DNA of 64,000 bases from Pseudomonadota bacterium (GTDB lineage: Bacteria > Pseudomonadota > Gammaproteobacteria > Burkholderiales > Rhodocyclaceae). Positions 10,264-20,894 of this stretch are shown piece by piece. The notes below the pieces were generated by a model. That model saw only the letters and a list, made by a program, of their open reading frames with translations, searched no databases and was not told the origin of the DNA. The first letter of the stretch is position 1. Every line of letters starts with the position of its first letter. Where the stretch lies: NCBI GenBank assembly GCA_018241685.1, contig JAFEDJ010000022.1:186001-250000 (forward strand), written 5' to 3'. The position numbers and the translations under genes are program-made.

Positions 10264-11457
10264 ATGATTCAAGGGAAAAAGCTCATAACCGTGCTGGGGG
10301 CGACGGGCTCCATCGGCGTCAGCACGCTCGACGTCGTTGCGCGTCACCCGGATCGTTACGGCGTTTTTGCATTGACGGCACATCGGCAGGTGGACAAGCT
10401 GCTGGTCCAGTGTCTCGAGCATCGTCCGGCCTACGCGGTCGTGGCAAGCGCCGATGACGCACTGCGTCTGCAGGCGATGCTGGAGCGCGAAGGTTGTTGC
10501 ACCGAAGTGCTGTCCGGCCGCGAGGCGCTGGTCGAGGTCGCCTCGGCACCCGAGGTCGACATGGTCATGGCAGCCATTGTCGGTGCGGCGGGCCTGCCGC
10601 CTGCACTTGCTGCGGCACGTAGCGGAAAGCGGATCCTGCTGGCCAACAAGGAAGCCCTGGTGATGTCCGGGGCACTGTTCATGCAGGAGGTGGCAGCGGG
10701 GGGGGCGAGCCTGCTGCCCATCGACAGCGAGCACAACGCGATTTTCCAGGGGCTCCCCGCGGGGTTCGAGCGCGGCCTGGATGGTAGTGGCGTGACCCGC
10801 ATCCTGCTGACGGCTTCCGGCGGGCCTTTTCTCAACAAGCCCATTGACGAGCTGGCCGCGGTGACACCCGAAATGGCGTGTGCCCACCCGAACTGGGTGA
10901 TGGGGCGCAAGATTTCGGTCGATTCGGCGACGATGATGAACAAGGGGCTGGAGGTCATCGAGGCCTATTGGCTGTTTGGCGCGTCGGCCGACCGTATCGA
11001 GGTCGTGATTCATCCTCAGAGCGTGATCCACTCGCTGGTCGCCTATGCGGATGGTTCGGTGCTGGCTCAGCTCGGTAATCCGGACATGCGCACGCCTATT
11101 GCCCATGCAATGGCGTATCCGGAGCGTATCGAAGCTGGCGTGAAGCCGCTGAATCTGTTCGAGATCGGGCGTCTTGATTTTCAACGGCCGGATTTTCAGC
11201 GCTTCCCGTGTCTGGGGCACGCATATCGGGTGCTTCGTGAAGGTGGAATTGCGCCGGCGGTATTGAATGCCGCCAACGAGGTTGCAGTGGCGAGCTTCCT
11301 CGACGGCAGGCTGGGGTTCGATCGGATTGCCGGCATCATTGCGGCTACTCTCGACACTATCGAAGCTCAGGACGCTGATTCCCTGGACGTGGTCCTCGAG
11401 GCGGATCGTCGGGCTCGCGAGTGCGCGGCTCGTTTCGTCGAGCGGGCTGCCAACTGA
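10264..11457 (+). CDS. dxr: 1-deoxy-D-xylulose 5-phosphate reductoisomerase
   Basis: The second enzyme of the MEP isoprenoid pathway, which supplies the precursor for UppS. The 397-residue protein has the NADPH-binding GATGSIG (12-18), [12 protein letters not shown], the metal-binding IDSEHN (Asp154, Glu156), TASGGPF and the substrate loop NWVMGRKI followed by MMNKGLE (Glu230). The length is normal. It lies five bases after cdsA and six before rseP. Confidence 0.98.
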   Translation: MIQGKKLITVLGATGSIGVSTLDVVARHPDRYGVFALTAHRQVDKLLVQCLEHRPAYAVVASADDALRLQAMLEREGCCTEVLSGREALVEVASAPEVDMVMAAIVGAAGLPPALAAARSGKRILLANKEALVMSGALFMQEVAAGGASLLPIDSEHNAIFQGLPAGFERGLDGSGVTRILLTASGGPFLNKPIDELAAVTPEMACAHPNWVMGRKISVDSATMMNKGLEVIEAYWLFGASADRIEVVIHPQSVIHSLVAYADGSVLAQLGNPDMRTPIAHAMAYPERIEAGVKPLNLFEIGRLDFQRPDFQRFPCLGHAYRVLREGGIAPAVLNAANEVAVASFLDGRLGFDRIAGIIAATLDTIEAQDADSLDVVLEADRRARECAARFVERAAN

Positions 11458-11463
11458 CAATAT

Positions 11464-12828
11464 ATGAGCCTGCTGGACTACCTCATCCCCTTTGCAGTGG
11501 CGCTGGGTATTCTGATCGTCGTACACGAGTTCGGGCACTACATCGTCGCCCGCTTGTGCGGTGTGAAGGTTTTGCGCTTCTCGCTTGGTTTCGGCAAGCC
11601 GCTACTGGTCTGGCGTGGCGGGCGGGATCGTACCGAGTGGGCGCTGTCGGCGTTTCCGCTGGGCGGTTACGTCAAGATGCTCGACGAGCGCGAGGCGCCG
11701 GTCGCCGATGACGAGTTGCATCGGGCGTTCAACCGGCAGACCGTCTGGCGTCGCATCGCCATCGTTGCGGCCGGGCCACTGGCCAATCTCGTGCTGGCGA
11801 TCGCCTTGTACTGGGGGCTGTATTCCAGCGGCGTGGAAGAGCTGCGGCCTCGCCTCGGGGTTCCTGCCGCCGCCAGTGCCGCGGAGCGCTCAGGTTTCAC
11901 GGATGGTGAGTTGGTGCGCTCGGTGGATGGTCAGCCGGTGGCAACCTGGCAGGAGCTCCGCTTGCAGTTGCTGCAGCACGTCTTCGAGCGGCGCGCCGTC
12001 ACGGTGGAAACGATCAATTTCAAGGACGAGATCGCCTTTCGCCAGCTGGACATGGCCGGTGTCCATGTGGACCAGGGGGAGCAAGACATTAGTGTCCAGC
12101 TCGGGCTCAGCCTCTATCGACCGAATGTGCCGGCAGTGCTCGGCGCCCTGAGTGCGGGGGGGGCTGCCGAGCGGGCTGGCCTGAAAAGCGGAGACCGGGT
12201 TCTCCGCATCGGTGGCAAGCGGATTGGTGGCTGGGGTGATCTGGTTGAGACGGTCCGTGACGCACCGGGGGCCGAACTGGAATTCGAAGTGCTGCGCGAC
12301 AATGTGTCCTTGGTCTTGAAGGTCGTATCCAGCTCGGTTGAGGAAAAAGGGCGGACCATCGGGAGGATCGGTGTCGCGGTGGCCGATGCGGATATCCGCC
12401 GTGATCTTATGTTCACCATCGTCCGCTATGATTTTATCGATGCGTTCGTCAAGGGGGTGGCCCAGACCTGGGATACCGCCGCGTTGAGCGTTTCGATGCT
12501 GGGACGCATGATCGTCGGCGACGTTTCCGTTAAAAATCTGAGTGGTCCGGTGACGATTGCCGATTTTGCGGGTCAGTCGGCGAAGATGGGCTGGGCTCAT
12601 TACATCAAGTTTCTGGCCTTGATCAGCATCAGTCTCGGCGTCTTGAACCTGCTGCCCGTTCCGGTGCTCGATGGTGGGCACTTGTTGTATTATGTGATCG
12701 AGATCATCAAGGGCGGCCCGGTTTCCGAGCGGGTTATGGAAATCGGTCAGCAGATTGGAATGGCTCTGCTGGCGGCGCTAATGGCTTTTGCCTTCTACAA
12801 CGACATCAACCGCCTTGTTGCTAGCTGA
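11464..12828 (+). CDS. rseP: site-2 intramembrane zinc metalloprotease RseP
   Basis: RseP cleaves membrane proteins such as anti-sigma factors during envelope stress. The zinc motif HEFGH (21-25) lies in the first membrane helix and the third ligand motif LDGGH begins at residue 402. Two PDZ domains lie between (roughly 110-200 and 205-290), the second marked by ERAGLKSGDRVL. Four membrane segments are apparent. The 454-residue length is standard and it sits just before bamA, linking outer-membrane assembly and its stress sensor. Confidence 0.97.
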   Translation: MSLLDYLIPFAVALGILIVVHEFGHYIVARLCGVKVLRFSLGFGKPLLVWRGGRDRTEWALSAFPLGGYVKMLDEREAPVADDELHRAFNRQTVWRRIAIVAAGPLANLVLAIALYWGLYSSGVEELRPRLGVPAAASAAERSGFTDGELVRSVDGQPVATWQELRLQLLQHVFERRAVTVETINFKDEIAFRQLDMAGVHVDQGEQDISVQLGLSLYRPNVPAVLGALSAGGAAERAGLKSGDRVLRIGGKRIGGWGDLVETVRDAPGAELEFEVLRDNVSLVLKVVSSSVEEKGRTIGRIGVAVADADIRRDLMFTIVRYDFIDAFVKGVAQTWDTAALSVSMLGRMIVGDVSVKNLSGPVTIADFAGQSAKMGWAHYIKFLALISISLGVLNLLPVPVLDGGHLLYYVIEIIKGGPVSERVMEIGQQIGMALLAALMAFAFYNDINRLVAS

Positions 12829-12834
12829 AATCGG

Positions 12835-15126
12835 ATGAATTCCAAGCTTCTTCCCGGGCTGATCGCTGCACTTTTCGTGGCATCGCCCGCCTTGGCCTTC
12901 GAGCCATTCGTTGTCAAAGATATTCGTGTTGAAGGGATTCAGCGGACCGAGGCCGGGACTGTTTTCAGTTACCTGCCTGTCAAGGTCGGCGAGCGCTTCT
13001 CGGACGATAAGGCTTCCCAGGCCATCAAGGCGCTGTTCGCCACGGGTTTCTTCAAGGATGTCAGGATCGAGGTGGATAACGATGTCATCGTTGTCGTCCT
13101 CGATGAGCGTCCGGCCATCGCCCAGGTCGATTTCGTCGGCATCAAAGAGTTCGACAAGGACGCGCTGAAGAAAGGCCTCAAGGAAGTTGGCCTTGCTGAG
13201 TCCCGTATTTTCGACCGTGCGGTGCTTGAGCGCGCCGAGCAGGAGTTGAAGCGTCAGTATCTTTCCAAGGGGCTATACGGCGTACAGATCACGACGACCG
13301 TCACACCGTTGGAGCGAAACCGCGTCGGCGTGAACTTCAACGTCGTCGAAGGTGACGCAGCCAAGATTCGCCAGATCAGCGTCATCGGCAACCAGGTTTT
13401 CAAGGAGAAAGAGCTGCTGGAGCTGTTCTCCCTGACGACACCGGGCTGGATGACCTGGTATTCGAAGAGCGACCAGTACTCCAAGCAGAAGCTGTCCGCC
13501 GACATCGAGACGCTGCGTTCCTACTATCTGAACCGTGGCTACCTGGATTTCACTGTCGATTCGACGCAGGTGTCCATCACGCCGGACAAGAAGGACATCT
13601 ACATCACCTTGAGTGTGACTGAAGGTGAGAAGTACACCGTTTCCGACGTCAAGCTGGCGGGGAACATGGTGGTGCCCGAGGCTGAGTTGCAGAAGCTCGT
13701 GAAGCTGAAGGCCGGCGATACTTTCGTGCGTGACAACGTCACTGCGACGACCAAGGCAATCACCGACCGGCTTGGCAATGCCGGCTACGCGTTTGCCAAC
13801 GTGAATGCGGCGCCCGAGGTGGACAAGGCCAAGCGCACGGTTGCATTCACGGTATTCGTCGATCCGGGCCGCCGCGTGTATGTGCGCAAGATCAATTTCG
13901 CCGGCAATGCGCGGACCCGCGATGAGGTGATCCGGCGTGAAATGCGTCAGATGGAAGGCGCGTGGTACGACGGCGAAGCACTCAACCGCTCCAAGGTGCG
14001 CCTGGATCGTCTCGGTTATTTCGATGAAGTAACCATCGAGACCCCGGCCGTCCCTGGCTCTACCGATCAGGTGGATGCCAATTTCACGGTCAAGGAACGG
14101 GCGACCGGCAACCTGATGCTCGGTGCCGGTTTCTCCAGCTCCGAAAAGGTGATCCTGTCGGCGTCGATCTCCCAGCAGAACCTGTTCGGTACGGGTAATG
14201 CGATGACGCTGCAGATGAATACCGGCCGCATCAACAAGACAATCGCACTGTCCTTTACCAATCCTTACTGGACGATCGACGGCGTCAGTATCGGCTGGGA
14301 TATCTACCAGCGCAACGTGGATCCGACCTCGCTGTCGGTGGCGACCTACAAGAGTTCGTCCATCGGCGCAGGCATCCGCTTCGGCTATCCGATTGCGGAG
14401 GATGACCGGATCAACTTCGGCCTGGCTGTCGATCAGACCTCGATCAAGGTCTACGACTCCAGTCCGTCGCCCTACGTCGGTTTCGTAAACACCTTCGGCG
14501 ACACGGCCAAGAGTTTGCTGGCGACCATCGGTTGGTCCCGCGACCGGCGTGACAGCTTCGTGTATCCGACCTCCGGCGTCTATCAGCGTGCCTCGGTGGA
14601 AATCGCGACGCCTGCGCTCGATATGCGCTACATCCGCGCCAACTACCAGCATCAGTACTGGATTCCGTTTGGTGGTGGCTACGCGCTGATGCTGAACGGC
14701 GATGTCGGCTACGCACATGGCTACGACGGCAAGGAACTGCCGTTCTACAAGAACTTCTACGCCGGTGGTATCGGTTCGGTGCGTGGTTATCAGCAGAGCA
14801 CGCTGGGCCCGCACTACACGGATTCGTCGGGCTATGTCCGTGCGCTCGGCGGTAACCGCCGCGTCATCGGTAATGCCGAGTATTACTTCCCGATGCCGGG
14901 TTCCGGCAAGGACAAGTCCATGCGCCTGTCGCTCTTTGCCGACGTGGGCAACGTCTGGGGAGCCGACGAAAAGGTGCAGGCTTCGGATTTGCGTTACAGT
15001 GCGGGCTTGGCGTTCTCCTGGAGTTCCCCGGTGGGTCCCTTGAAGTTCAGCCTGGGTGATGCGCTCAAGAAAAAAGAAGGCGACAAGACGCAGAAATTCC
15101 AGTTCCAGTTGGGTACGGTGTTCTGA
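12835..15126 (+). CDS. bamA: outer membrane protein assembly factor BamA
   Basis: BamA is the Omp85 core of the machine that folds beta-barrels into the outer membrane. The 763-residue precursor has a signal peptide (about 1-21, ending SPALA), five POTRA domains (about 22-420) and a 16-strand barrel ending in the required terminal Phe (FQLGTVF). The GxRGY-type lid motif is visible as GSVRGYQQ. It is flanked by rseP and skp as in most beta- and gammaproteobacteria. Confidence 0.98.
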   Translation: MNSKLLPGLIAALFVASPALAFEPFVVKDIRVEGIQRTEAGTVFSYLPVKVGERFSDDKASQAIKALFATGFFKDVRIEVDNDVIVVVLDERPAIAQVDFVGIKEFDKDALKKGLKEVGLAESRIFDRAVLERAEQELKRQYLSKGLYGVQITTTVTPLERNRVGVNFNVVEGDAAKIRQISVIGNQVFKEKELLELFSLTTPGWMTWYSKSDQYSKQKLSADIETLRSYYLNRGYLDFTVDSTQVSITPDKKDIYITLSVTEGEKYTVSDVKLAGNMVVPEAELQKLVKLKAGDTFVRDNVTATTKAITDRLGNAGYAFANVNAAPEVDKAKRTVAFTVFVDPGRRVYVRKINFAGNARTRDEVIRREMRQMEGAWYDGEALNRSKVRLDRLGYFDEVTIETPAVPGSTDQVDANFTVKERATGNLMLGAGFSSSEKVILSASISQQNLFGTGNAMTLQMNTGRINKTIALSFTNPYWTIDGVSIGWDIYQRNVDPTSLSVATYKSSSIGAGIRFGYPIAEDDRINFGLAVDQTSIKVYDSSPSPYVGFVNTFGDTAKSLLATIGWSRDRRDSFVYPTSGVYQRASVEIATPALDMRYIRANYQHQYWIPFGGGYALMLNGDVGYAHGYDGKELPFYKNFYAGGIGSVRGYQQSTLGPHYTDSSGYVRALGGNRRVIGNAEYYFPMPGSGKDKSMRLSLFADVGNVWGADEKVQASDLRYSAGLAFSWSSPVGPLKFSLGDALKKKEGDKTQKFQFQLGTVF

Positions 15127-15159
15127 TTGTTGCCGCGTGGCAAGCAGATGGAGGTTTGA

Positions 15160-15663
15160 GTGAAAGGTATTGGTTTGTCCGCACTGGCAGCAGTCATGCT
15201 CGCTGCTTTCGCGCAGACGGCTGCGGCCGAGGTGAGGGTCGGTTTCGTCAATTCCGACCGCGTGATGAAGGAAGCGACGCCTGCCAAGAAGGCCCAGCAG
15301 AAGCTGGAAAAGGAATTCGAGAAGCGTGATCAGGAACTGCAACGCATGGCCAAGCAGCTCCAGGGCATGCAGGAGGGCCTTGAGAAGAATGGCGTGACGT
15401 TGGGCGAGGCTGAGCGCCGCAACAAGGAGCGCGAGTTCAACGAGCTCAACCGGGATTTCCAGCGTAAGCAGCGCGAGTTCCGTGAAGATCTCAACCAGCG
15501 CCGCAACGAGGAACTCGCTGGTGTGCTGGATCGTGCCAACAAGACGATCAAGCAGATTGCCGAGGCCGAGAAGTACGACATCATCTTCCAGGAGGCGGTA
15601 TACGCCAGCCCGCGCATCGACATCACCGACAAGGTGATCAAGGCGCTGAGCGAAGCCAAGTAA
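15160..15663 (+). CDS. skp: periplasmic OmpH/Skp-family chaperone
   Basis: Skp is a trimeric jellyfish-shaped periplasmic chaperone that carries unfolded outer-membrane proteins to BamA. The 167-residue precursor starts at GTG 15160, preceded by GGAGG at 15150. It has a signal peptide (1-23, ending TAAA) and a long charged coiled-coil region (about 45-120) rich in Lys, Glu and Gln. The core opens VRVGFVNSDRVMKE, as in the family. It sits between bamA and lpxD, its conserved place. Confidence 0.95.
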   Translation: MKGIGLSALAAVMLAAFAQTAAAEVRVGFVNSDRVMKEATPAKKAQQKLEKEFEKRDQELQRMAKQLQGMQEGLEKNGVTLGEAERRNKEREFNELNRDFQRKQREFREDLNQRRNEELAGVLDRANKTIKQIAEAEKYDIIFQEAVYASPRIDITDKVIKALSEAK

Positions 15664-15673
15664 GCGGTCGCCA

Positions 15674-16702
15674 ATGGAATTCTCCCTTGGCGAGCTGGTA
15701 AGCCGGCTCGGCGGCGAACTCGTCGGCGATCCGGCCGTTGTCGTTCGACAGATTGCTTCGATCGACGCGGCCCGGGAAGGCGAGCTGGCCTTCCTGTCCA
15801 ACCCCAAGCTCGGGGCGTCGCTGGCAACGAGCAAGGCCTCCGCATTCATCCTGTCGCCGAAGGCTTCCGGGCTCACCGAGCGCCCGCGCATTCTGACGGC
15901 CGATCCGTATCTGTATTTCGCGCGCGTCGCGCAGCTCTTCAATCCGCCCAAGCAGGCGCCGGTCGGCGTGCATGCCAGCGCTGTAGTGGCGTCCACGTTG
16001 CCGGCTTCGGTATCCGTCGGCCCCAATGCAGTGATCGGCGAGAACTGCGTGATCGGCGAAAGTTGCGTGATCGGCGCCGGTTGCCTGATTGCCGATGGTG
16101 TGCACATTGGCGCGGGTTCCCTGCTGCATCCTGGCGTGAAGATCTACGACAACTGCGTCATCGGCGCGCGGGCCATCCTGCATTCCGGCTCGGTCATTGG
16201 CGCCGATGGGCTGGGTTTTGCGCGGGATGCCGACAAGCACTGGGTCAAGATCCCGCAGATCGGCCGCGTGGTGCTGGGCGACGATGTGGAGATCGGCGCC
16301 AACACGACGATTGACCGCGGTGCGCTGGACGACACTATCGTCGGCAATGGCGTGAAGCTGGACAACCTCATCCATGTGGCCCATAACTGCCATGTGGGGG
16401 ACGACACCATCATGGCCGCGATGGCCGGCCTGGCGGGCAGCACGCGCGTTGGAAAGCGGGTGATGGTGGGTGGCAAGGCCGGTTTCTCGGGCCACTTGGA
16501 AGTGGCCGACGATGTGGTGATCTCCGCCGACACCAATGTGACCAAGACCCTCGACAAGGCTGGCGTCTATACGGCCATGATTCCGCTGCAACCGCATGCG
16601 GACTGGGTCCGGAATTTTGCCCATCTCCGTCGTCTCGATGCGATGGCGGAGCGGGTGCGCGAGCTGGAAAAGAAGCTCGCCGAAATGGAAAAGAAATCAT
16701 GA
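15674..16702 (+). CDS. lpxD: UDP-3-O-acylglucosamine N-acyltransferase
   Basis: LpxD adds the second hydroxyacyl chain in lipid A synthesis. The 342-residue protein has an N-terminal uridine-binding domain (1-100) and a left-handed beta-helix of hexapeptide repeats (about 100-300), then a C-terminal helical coiled tail ([12 protein letters not shown]). The catalytic His region is [14 protein letters not shown]. Three successive turns read [18 protein letters not shown], placing Cys residues six apart, as a ladder on one helix face. The stop overlaps fabZ as ATGA. Confidence 0.97.
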   Translation: MEFSLGELVSRLGGELVGDPAVVVRQIASIDAAREGELAFLSNPKLGASLATSKASAFILSPKASGLTERPRILTADPYLYFARVAQLFNPPKQAPVGVHASAVVASTLPASVSVGPNAVIGENCVIGESCVIGAGCLIADGVHIGAGSLLHPGVKIYDNCVIGARAILHSGSVIGADGLGFARDADKHWVKIPQIGRVVLGDDVEIGANTTIDRGALDDTIVGNGVKLDNLIHVAHNCHVGDDTIMAAMAGLAGSTRVGKRVMVGGKAGFSGHLEVADDVVISADTNVTKTLDKAGVYTAMIPLQPHADWVRNFAHLRRLDAMAERVRELEKKLAEMEKKS

Positions 16703-17142
16703 GCGAAATCATCGACATCAACGAAATCAAGCGTTATATCCCGCACCGCTATCCCTTCCTGCTGGTTGATCGCATCACCGAGCTGGAAGTGGGCAAGCGC
16801 GTCGTGGGCCTGAAGAACGTGACTGTCAATGAGCCATTCTTCCCAGGCCATTTTCCGCACAACCCGGTGATGCCGGGTGTGCTGATCATCGAGGCGCTGG
16901 CCCAGGCCGCTGCGGTGCTGGCTTTCAAGACCGACGGTACGGTGCCGGACGAGAACGCGATGGTGTATTTCGCTTCCGTGGACAACGTGCGCTTCAAGCG
17001 TCCGGTGGTGCCGGGCGACCAGCTCGTGCTGGAAGCCGAGATCGTGCGCGTGATGCGCAACATCTGGAAGTTCAAGGGCACCGCCAAGGTGGCTGGCGAG
17101 CTGGCCACGGAAGCCGACTTCATGTGTGCGATCAAGCGATGA
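16699..17142 (+). CDS. fabZ: 3-hydroxyacyl-[ACP] dehydratase FabZ
   Basis: FabZ dehydrates 3-hydroxyacyl-ACP in fatty acid elongation and competes with LpxA/LpxD for the same substrate, which explains its position inside the lpx genes. The 147-residue hot-dog-fold protein carries [24 protein letters not shown] with catalytic His51, and IEALAQA with Glu65. It overlaps lpxD by four bases and lpxA by four. Confidence 0.98.
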   Translation: MSEIIDINEIKRYIPHRYPFLLVDRITELEVGKRVVGLKNVTVNEPFFPGHFPHNPVMPGVLIIEALAQAAAVLAFKTDGTVPDENAMVYFASVDNVRFKRPVVPGDQLVLEAEIVRVMRNIWKFKGTAKVAGELATEADFMCAIKR

Positions 17143-17912
17143 CGATCCACCCGACTGCCATCGTTCATCCGGGGGCACGCCTCGCCGAAGGGGTGCAGGT
17201 CGGGCCGTACTCGATCATCGGCGAACACGTCGAGATCGGCGAAGGGACCCACATCGGTCCCCATGTGGTGATCGAGGGGTATACCCGCATCGGTCGCGAC
17301 AACCGGATCTTCCAGTTCTGTTCGATCGGTTCCGAGCCCCAGGACAAGAAGTACGCCAACGAGCCGACTCGGCTGGAGATCGGCGACCGCAACACGATCC
17401 GTGAATTCTGCAGTTTCAGCACCGGCACCGTGCAGGACGGCGGACTGACCCGCGTCGGCAACGACAACTGGATCATGGCCTATGTGCATGTGGCTCATGA
17501 CTGCGTCGTCGGCAACAACACCATCTTCGCCAACAACGCGACGCTGGCCGGTCATGTGTCGGTGGGTGACTGGGCGATCCTGGGGGGCTTCACTGGCGTG
17601 CACCAGTTTGTCCGCGTCGGCGCGCACAGTTTCTGCGGCGTCGGTACGGTGCTGTTGCAGGACCTGCCGCCCTTTGTAACCGTGTCCGGCAATCCGGCTG
17701 CGCCGCACGGCATCAACAGCGAGGGGCTCAAGCGTCGGGGTTATTCGAGCGAAGGCATCATGGCCATCAAGCGGGCCTACAAGACCCTCTATCGCAATGG
17801 CTTGACCCTCGACGAAGCGCGTCGCCAGATCGCCGAGGCTGCCGCGCAGATCCCTGAACTTCAGGAGTTTTCCGATTTCATCGCCGAGTCCGGGCGCGGC
17901 ATCGTTCGCTGA
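17139..17912 (+). CDS. lpxA: acyl-[ACP]-UDP-N-acetylglucosamine O-acyltransferase
   Basis: LpxA performs the first step of lipid A synthesis. The 257-residue protein is a hexapeptide beta-helix with the catalytic VAHDC motif (His120, equal to E. coli His125) and the C-terminal [10 protein letters not shown] signature. The residue aligned with the E. coli acyl-chain ruler Gly173 is Val168, so a chain shorter than C14 is likely, by analogy with enzymes that carry a larger residue here. The ATG at 17139 overlaps the fabZ stop. Confidence 0.98.
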   Translation: MTIHPTAIVHPGARLAEGVQVGPYSIIGEHVEIGEGTHIGPHVVIEGYTRIGRDNRIFQFCSIGSEPQDKKYANEPTRLEIGDRNTIREFCSFSTGTVQDGGLTRVGNDNWIMAYVHVAHDCVVGNNTIFANNATLAGHVSVGDWAILGGFTGVHQFVRVGAHSFCGVGTVLLQDLPPFVTVSGNPAAPHGINSEGLKRRGYSSEGIMAIKRAYKTLYRNGLTLDEARRQIAEAAAQIPELQEFSDFIAESGRGIVR

Positions 17913-17915
17913 TCC

Positions 17916-19061
17916 ATGGCAGTGCGGATTGCCATGGTGGCCGGTGAGGCCTCCAGCGACCTCCTGGCCAGTCACCTGATCAAGGCGCTCAAGCGCCATC
18001 TTCCCGACGCCGAGTTCTTCGGCATCGGTGGTCCCAAAATGCAGGCGGTGGGTTTCCAGGCCTTGTGGCCTGCGGAGAAGCTGTCGGTCCACGGCTACGT
18101 GGACGCCCTCAAGAACTACCGGGAGCTGTCGGGCATCCGCCGCGAGTTGCGGGACATGCTGGTCAAGAATCCGCCAGCGGCCTTCATTGGTGTGGATGCG
18201 CCGGATTTCAGTCTGTGGCTCGAGAAGCGCCTGAAGGACAAGGGCATCCCGGCGATTCACTTTGTCAGCCCATCCATCTGGGCCTGGCGGCGGGGGCGTC
18301 TGAAGGGCATCGCGCGGGCCGTCAGCCATATGCTGTGCCTGTTCCCGTTCGAACCCGAGATCTACCGGACCGCCGGGGTGCCGGTGACCTACGTGGGCCA
18401 CCCGCTGGCCGACGTCTTCCCGCTGGTGCCCGATCGCGAGGGCACGCGGGAGATGCTGCAGATCTCGCCCGGCGGGCCGGTCTTCGCGTTTCTGCCGGGT
18501 AGTCGCCAGTCGGAAGTGCGAAACCTGGCGGACACCTATATCGCCACCGCGGCGTTGCTGCATGCCCGTCATCCGGACGCCCGTTTTCTGGTGCCGCTGG
18601 CAACCCGCGAGACCCGCGTGCTGTTCGAAGACGCCTTGCGGCGCCATGCCCACATGGATCTGCCAATCCGCATCCTGTTCGGCCATTCGGTCGAGGCAAT
18701 GATCGCGGCCGACGTGGTGCTGGTGGCGAGCGGTACGGCGACGCTGGAGGCGGCGCTGCTCAAGCGACCGATGGTGATCACCTACAAGATCGGCAAATGG
18801 TCCTTCCGCCTAATGAAGCGGATGGCCTACCTGCCGTGGGTTGGGCTGCCCAACGTGCTGGCCGGACGCGAAGTGGTGCCCGAAGTGCTGCAGGACGCCG
18901 CCACGCCCCAGGCGCTAGCCGACGCCCTTGACGGCTGGTTGTCGGACAAGGCGCGCGTGGCCGAGCTCGAACGGACCTTTACGGACATGCATCTGCAGTT
19001 GCGCCAGGACACGGCGGACAAGGCCGCGGCGGCGATTCTGCCCTACCTGAAAGGACGTTGA
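17916..19061 (+). CDS. lpxB: lipid-A-disaccharide synthase
   Basis: LpxB joins lipid X and UDP-diacylglucosamine. The 381-residue protein starts [19 protein letters not shown] and contains the GT19 features [20 protein letters not shown] and [10 protein letters not shown]. It is a peripheral membrane enzyme. Only three bases separate it from lpxA and its stop overlaps the next gene region, so lpxD-fabZ-lpxA-lpxB-rnhB form one coupled block. Confidence 0.98.
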   Translation: MAVRIAMVAGEASSDLLASHLIKALKRHLPDAEFFGIGGPKMQAVGFQALWPAEKLSVHGYVDALKNYRELSGIRRELRDMLVKNPPAAFIGVDAPDFSLWLEKRLKDKGIPAIHFVSPSIWAWRRGRLKGIARAVSHMLCLFPFEPEIYRTAGVPVTYVGHPLADVFPLVPDREGTREMLQISPGGPVFAFLPGSRQSEVRNLADTYIATAALLHARHPDARFLVPLATRETRVLFEDALRRHAHMDLPIRILFGHSVEAMIAADVVLVASGTATLEAALLKRPMVITYKIGKWSFRLMKRMAYLPWVGLPNVLAGREVVPEVLQDAATPQALADALDGWLSDKARVAELERTFTDMHLQLRQDTADKAAAAILPYLKGR

Positions 19062-19063
19062 AG

Positions 19064-19657
19064 ATGATCCTGTGCGGCGTCGACGAGGCCGGGCGCGGCC
19101 CCCTGTGCGGACCGGTGGTGGCGGCCGCGGTGATCCTCGATCCAGCGAAGCCCATCGAGGGCTTGGCCGACTCCAAGAAGCTCAGCGAGAAGCGCCGCCA
19201 GCGCCTGGCCGTGGAGATCCGCGAGAAGGCGCTGGCCTGGTGCGTGGCGGAAGCCAGCGTCGCCGAGATTGACCGGATCAACATCCTGCACGCCAGCATG
19301 CTGGCGATGCAGCGTGCCGTGGCGGGCTTGTCGCGGCGGCCGGACAAGGTACTCGTCGATGGCAACCGCTGCCCGCAGCTGGATCTGCCTTGCGAAGCCA
19401 TCGTCAAGGGCGATGCGCTGGTGGCCGAGATTTCCGCGGCATCCATCCTCGCCAAGACGGTGCGTGACGAACTGCTGGTCGAACTCGACAAGCGCTATCC
19501 TCAATATGGCTTGGCCGGCCATAAAGGCTACCCGACTGCCGCCCACTTGGCGGCGCTGCGTGCCCATGGCGCCTGCGAAATCTATCGCCAGAGCTTTGCG
19601 CCTGTGCGCGACGTCATCTCCAATCCGCCCTTGTGGACCGAGGACGACCTGCGATGA
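19064..19657 (+). CDS. rnhB: ribonuclease HII
   Basis: RNase HII removes ribonucleotides misincorporated in DNA. The 197-residue protein shows [11 protein letters not shown] (catalytic Asp7 and Glu8), [17 protein letters not shown] and the [17 protein letters not shown] stretch with further acidic residues. ATG 19064 is preferred over an in-frame TTG at 19058 because the AAGGA site (19051-19055) is better spaced to it. It ends with ATGA overlapping the next small gene. Confidence 0.97.
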   Translation: MILCGVDEAGRGPLCGPVVAAAVILDPAKPIEGLADSKKLSEKRRQRLAVEIREKALAWCVAEASVAEIDRINILHASMLAMQRAVAGLSRRPDKVLVDGNRCPQLDLPCEAIVKGDALVAEISAASILAKTVRDELLVELDKRYPQYGLAGHKGYPTAAHLAALRAHGACEIYRQSFAPVRDVISNPPLWTEDDLR

Positions 19658-20112
19658 AACACCACCATCTGCTGCTGCTCGTGCATCTTGCCGGCGTGAT
19701 CGTCTGGGTCGGCGGCATGGCCTTCGCCCATTTCTGCCTGCGACCATCTGCCTTGCAACTGCCGCCTGCCCAACGCCTGAGCCTGTGGAATGGCGTCTTC
19801 GGGCGCTTCTTCTCGATCGTGTGGGGCACCATCGCGGCCATCGGCCTGTCCGGTTTCGCGATGTTGTTGGAGGTGGGCTTCGCGCAAGCGCCGTATTCCT
19901 GGCACATGATGGCCGGCGTGGGATTGTTGATGATGGTGATCTTCGCGAGCATCTGGTTCGGCCCCTGGCAGGCGTTTAAGGCGGCGGTGGCCGCCGAGAG
20001 CTGGGCCCAGGGCGCCCAGGCGCTCAACGCAATCCGCCAGCGGGTGGTCGTCAACCTCGCGCTGGGGACGCTGACCGTGGTTCTTGCCACGCTCGGCCTG
20101 GCCTTCTCGTGA
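19654..20112 (+). CDS. CopD-family-like integral membrane protein
   Basis: This 152-residue protein has four predicted membrane helices (about 5-27, 54-74, 84-107, 131-151). His residues lie at the first (HHH at 3-5, His11) and third (His84) helices. The opening, [18 protein letters not shown], resembles CopD/YphA-type membrane proteins, some of which bind copper or haem. It overlaps rnhB (ATGA) and the following methyltransferase (GTGA), so it is translated with housekeeping genes. No direct evidence shows its substrate; copper handling is a family-level guess. Confidence 0.7.
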   Translation: MKHHHLLLLVHLAGVIVWVGGMAFAHFCLRPSALQLPPAQRLSLWNGVFGRFFSIVWGTIAAIGLSGFAMLLEVGFAQAPYSWHMMAGVGLLMMVIFASIWFGPWQAFKAAVAAESWAQGAQALNAIRQRVVVNLALGTLTVVLATLGLAFS

Positions 20113-20885
20113 AGCCGATCAGCTCGCGGGACAACCCGACCATCAAGCACCTGCACGCGCTGGCAACGTCGGCGCGGGATCGGCGCAAGGAAGGGCGGAC
20201 GCTGCTCGACGGTGCGCACCTCCTTGGCGTTGCGCTGGAGAAGGGCGTCGATGTGCTGCAGATCGTCGTCAGCGAGAGCGGGCGCCGGCAGGCGGAAATC
20301 GAGGCCTTGCTGGCGCGCTGCCCGTCCGAGCGGCAGATCGAGGTGCCGGATCGCCTTTTCGCCCACATCAGCCCGGTGGATACGCCCAGCGGCGTGATCG
20401 CGGTGGTCGCCGTTCCGGCTGCGGACGAAGGGCGCCCGATCGTCGACAGCTGTGTGCTGCTCGACGGAGTTCAGGATCCGGGCAATCTCGGCACCATCCT
20501 GCGCACCGCAGCGGCAGTTGCGGTGAAGGACGTGCTTCTCACCCCCGGCTGCGCCCAGGCCTGGTCGCCCCGCGTGCTGCGTGCGGCGATGGGGGCGCAC
20601 TTCGGACTGCAGATCCGTGAAGGTGTGGATGCGGCGGCCGCCCTGGAGGCCTTTCCCGGCGCCATCCTGGCGGCGGATCTGCGGGACGCCACCGAGCTCT
20701 ACGACCTGGATCTGCGCGGTCCGGTGGCGTGGCTGTTCGGTTCGGAAGGGCAGGGGCTGTCCGCCGAAGTGGCGGCGCTGGCCACCCGCCGCGTGCTGAT
20801 CCCGATGCCGGGCGGCATGGAGTCCCTCAACGTGGGGGTGGCGGCCGGCGTGTGCCTGTTCGAACAGCTCCGCCAGCGGCGTTGA
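20109..20885 (+). CDS. TrmH-family (SPOUT) RNA 2'-O-methyltransferase
   Basis: The 258-residue protein has an N-terminal substrate-binding L30-like domain (about 1-90) and a C-terminal SPOUT knot with DGVQDPGNLGTILRTA, LFGSEGQGLS and IPMPGGMESLNVGVAAG, the three AdoMet-site motifs. The family methylates ribose in rRNA or tRNA; the exact nucleotide cannot be read from the sequence. It starts at GTG 20109, overlapping the upstream stop. It is a different paralog from rlmB at 50361. It converges with bioD. Confidence 0.9.
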   Translation: MKPISSRDNPTIKHLHALATSARDRRKEGRTLLDGAHLLGVALEKGVDVLQIVVSESGRRQAEIEALLARCPSERQIEVPDRLFAHISPVDTPSGVIAVVAVPAADEGRPIVDSCVLLDGVQDPGNLGTILRTAAAVAVKDVLLTPGCAQAWSPRVLRAAMGAHFGLQIREGVDAAAALEAFPGAILAADLRDATELYDLDLRGPVAWLFGSEGQGLSAEVAALATRRVLIPMPGGMESLNVGVAAGVCLFEQLRQRR

Positions 20886-20894
20886 GTGGGGGGC

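Noticed and set aside
10135..11538. A 467-codon minus-strand frame opposite dxr
   Set aside because: Fully covered by dxr with its catalytic motifs; no ribosome site or domain.
13273..16107. A 944-codon open frame on the minus strand opposite bamA, skp and lpxD
   Set aside because: It lies antisense to three well-supported genes, is rich in His and Arg as expected from mirrored codons of a GC-rich gene, and has no recognisable domain.
16749..18686. A 645-codon open frame on the minus strand opposite fabZ, lpxA and lpxB
   Set aside because: Antisense shadow of overlapping lpx genes; composition is typical of reversed codon bias.
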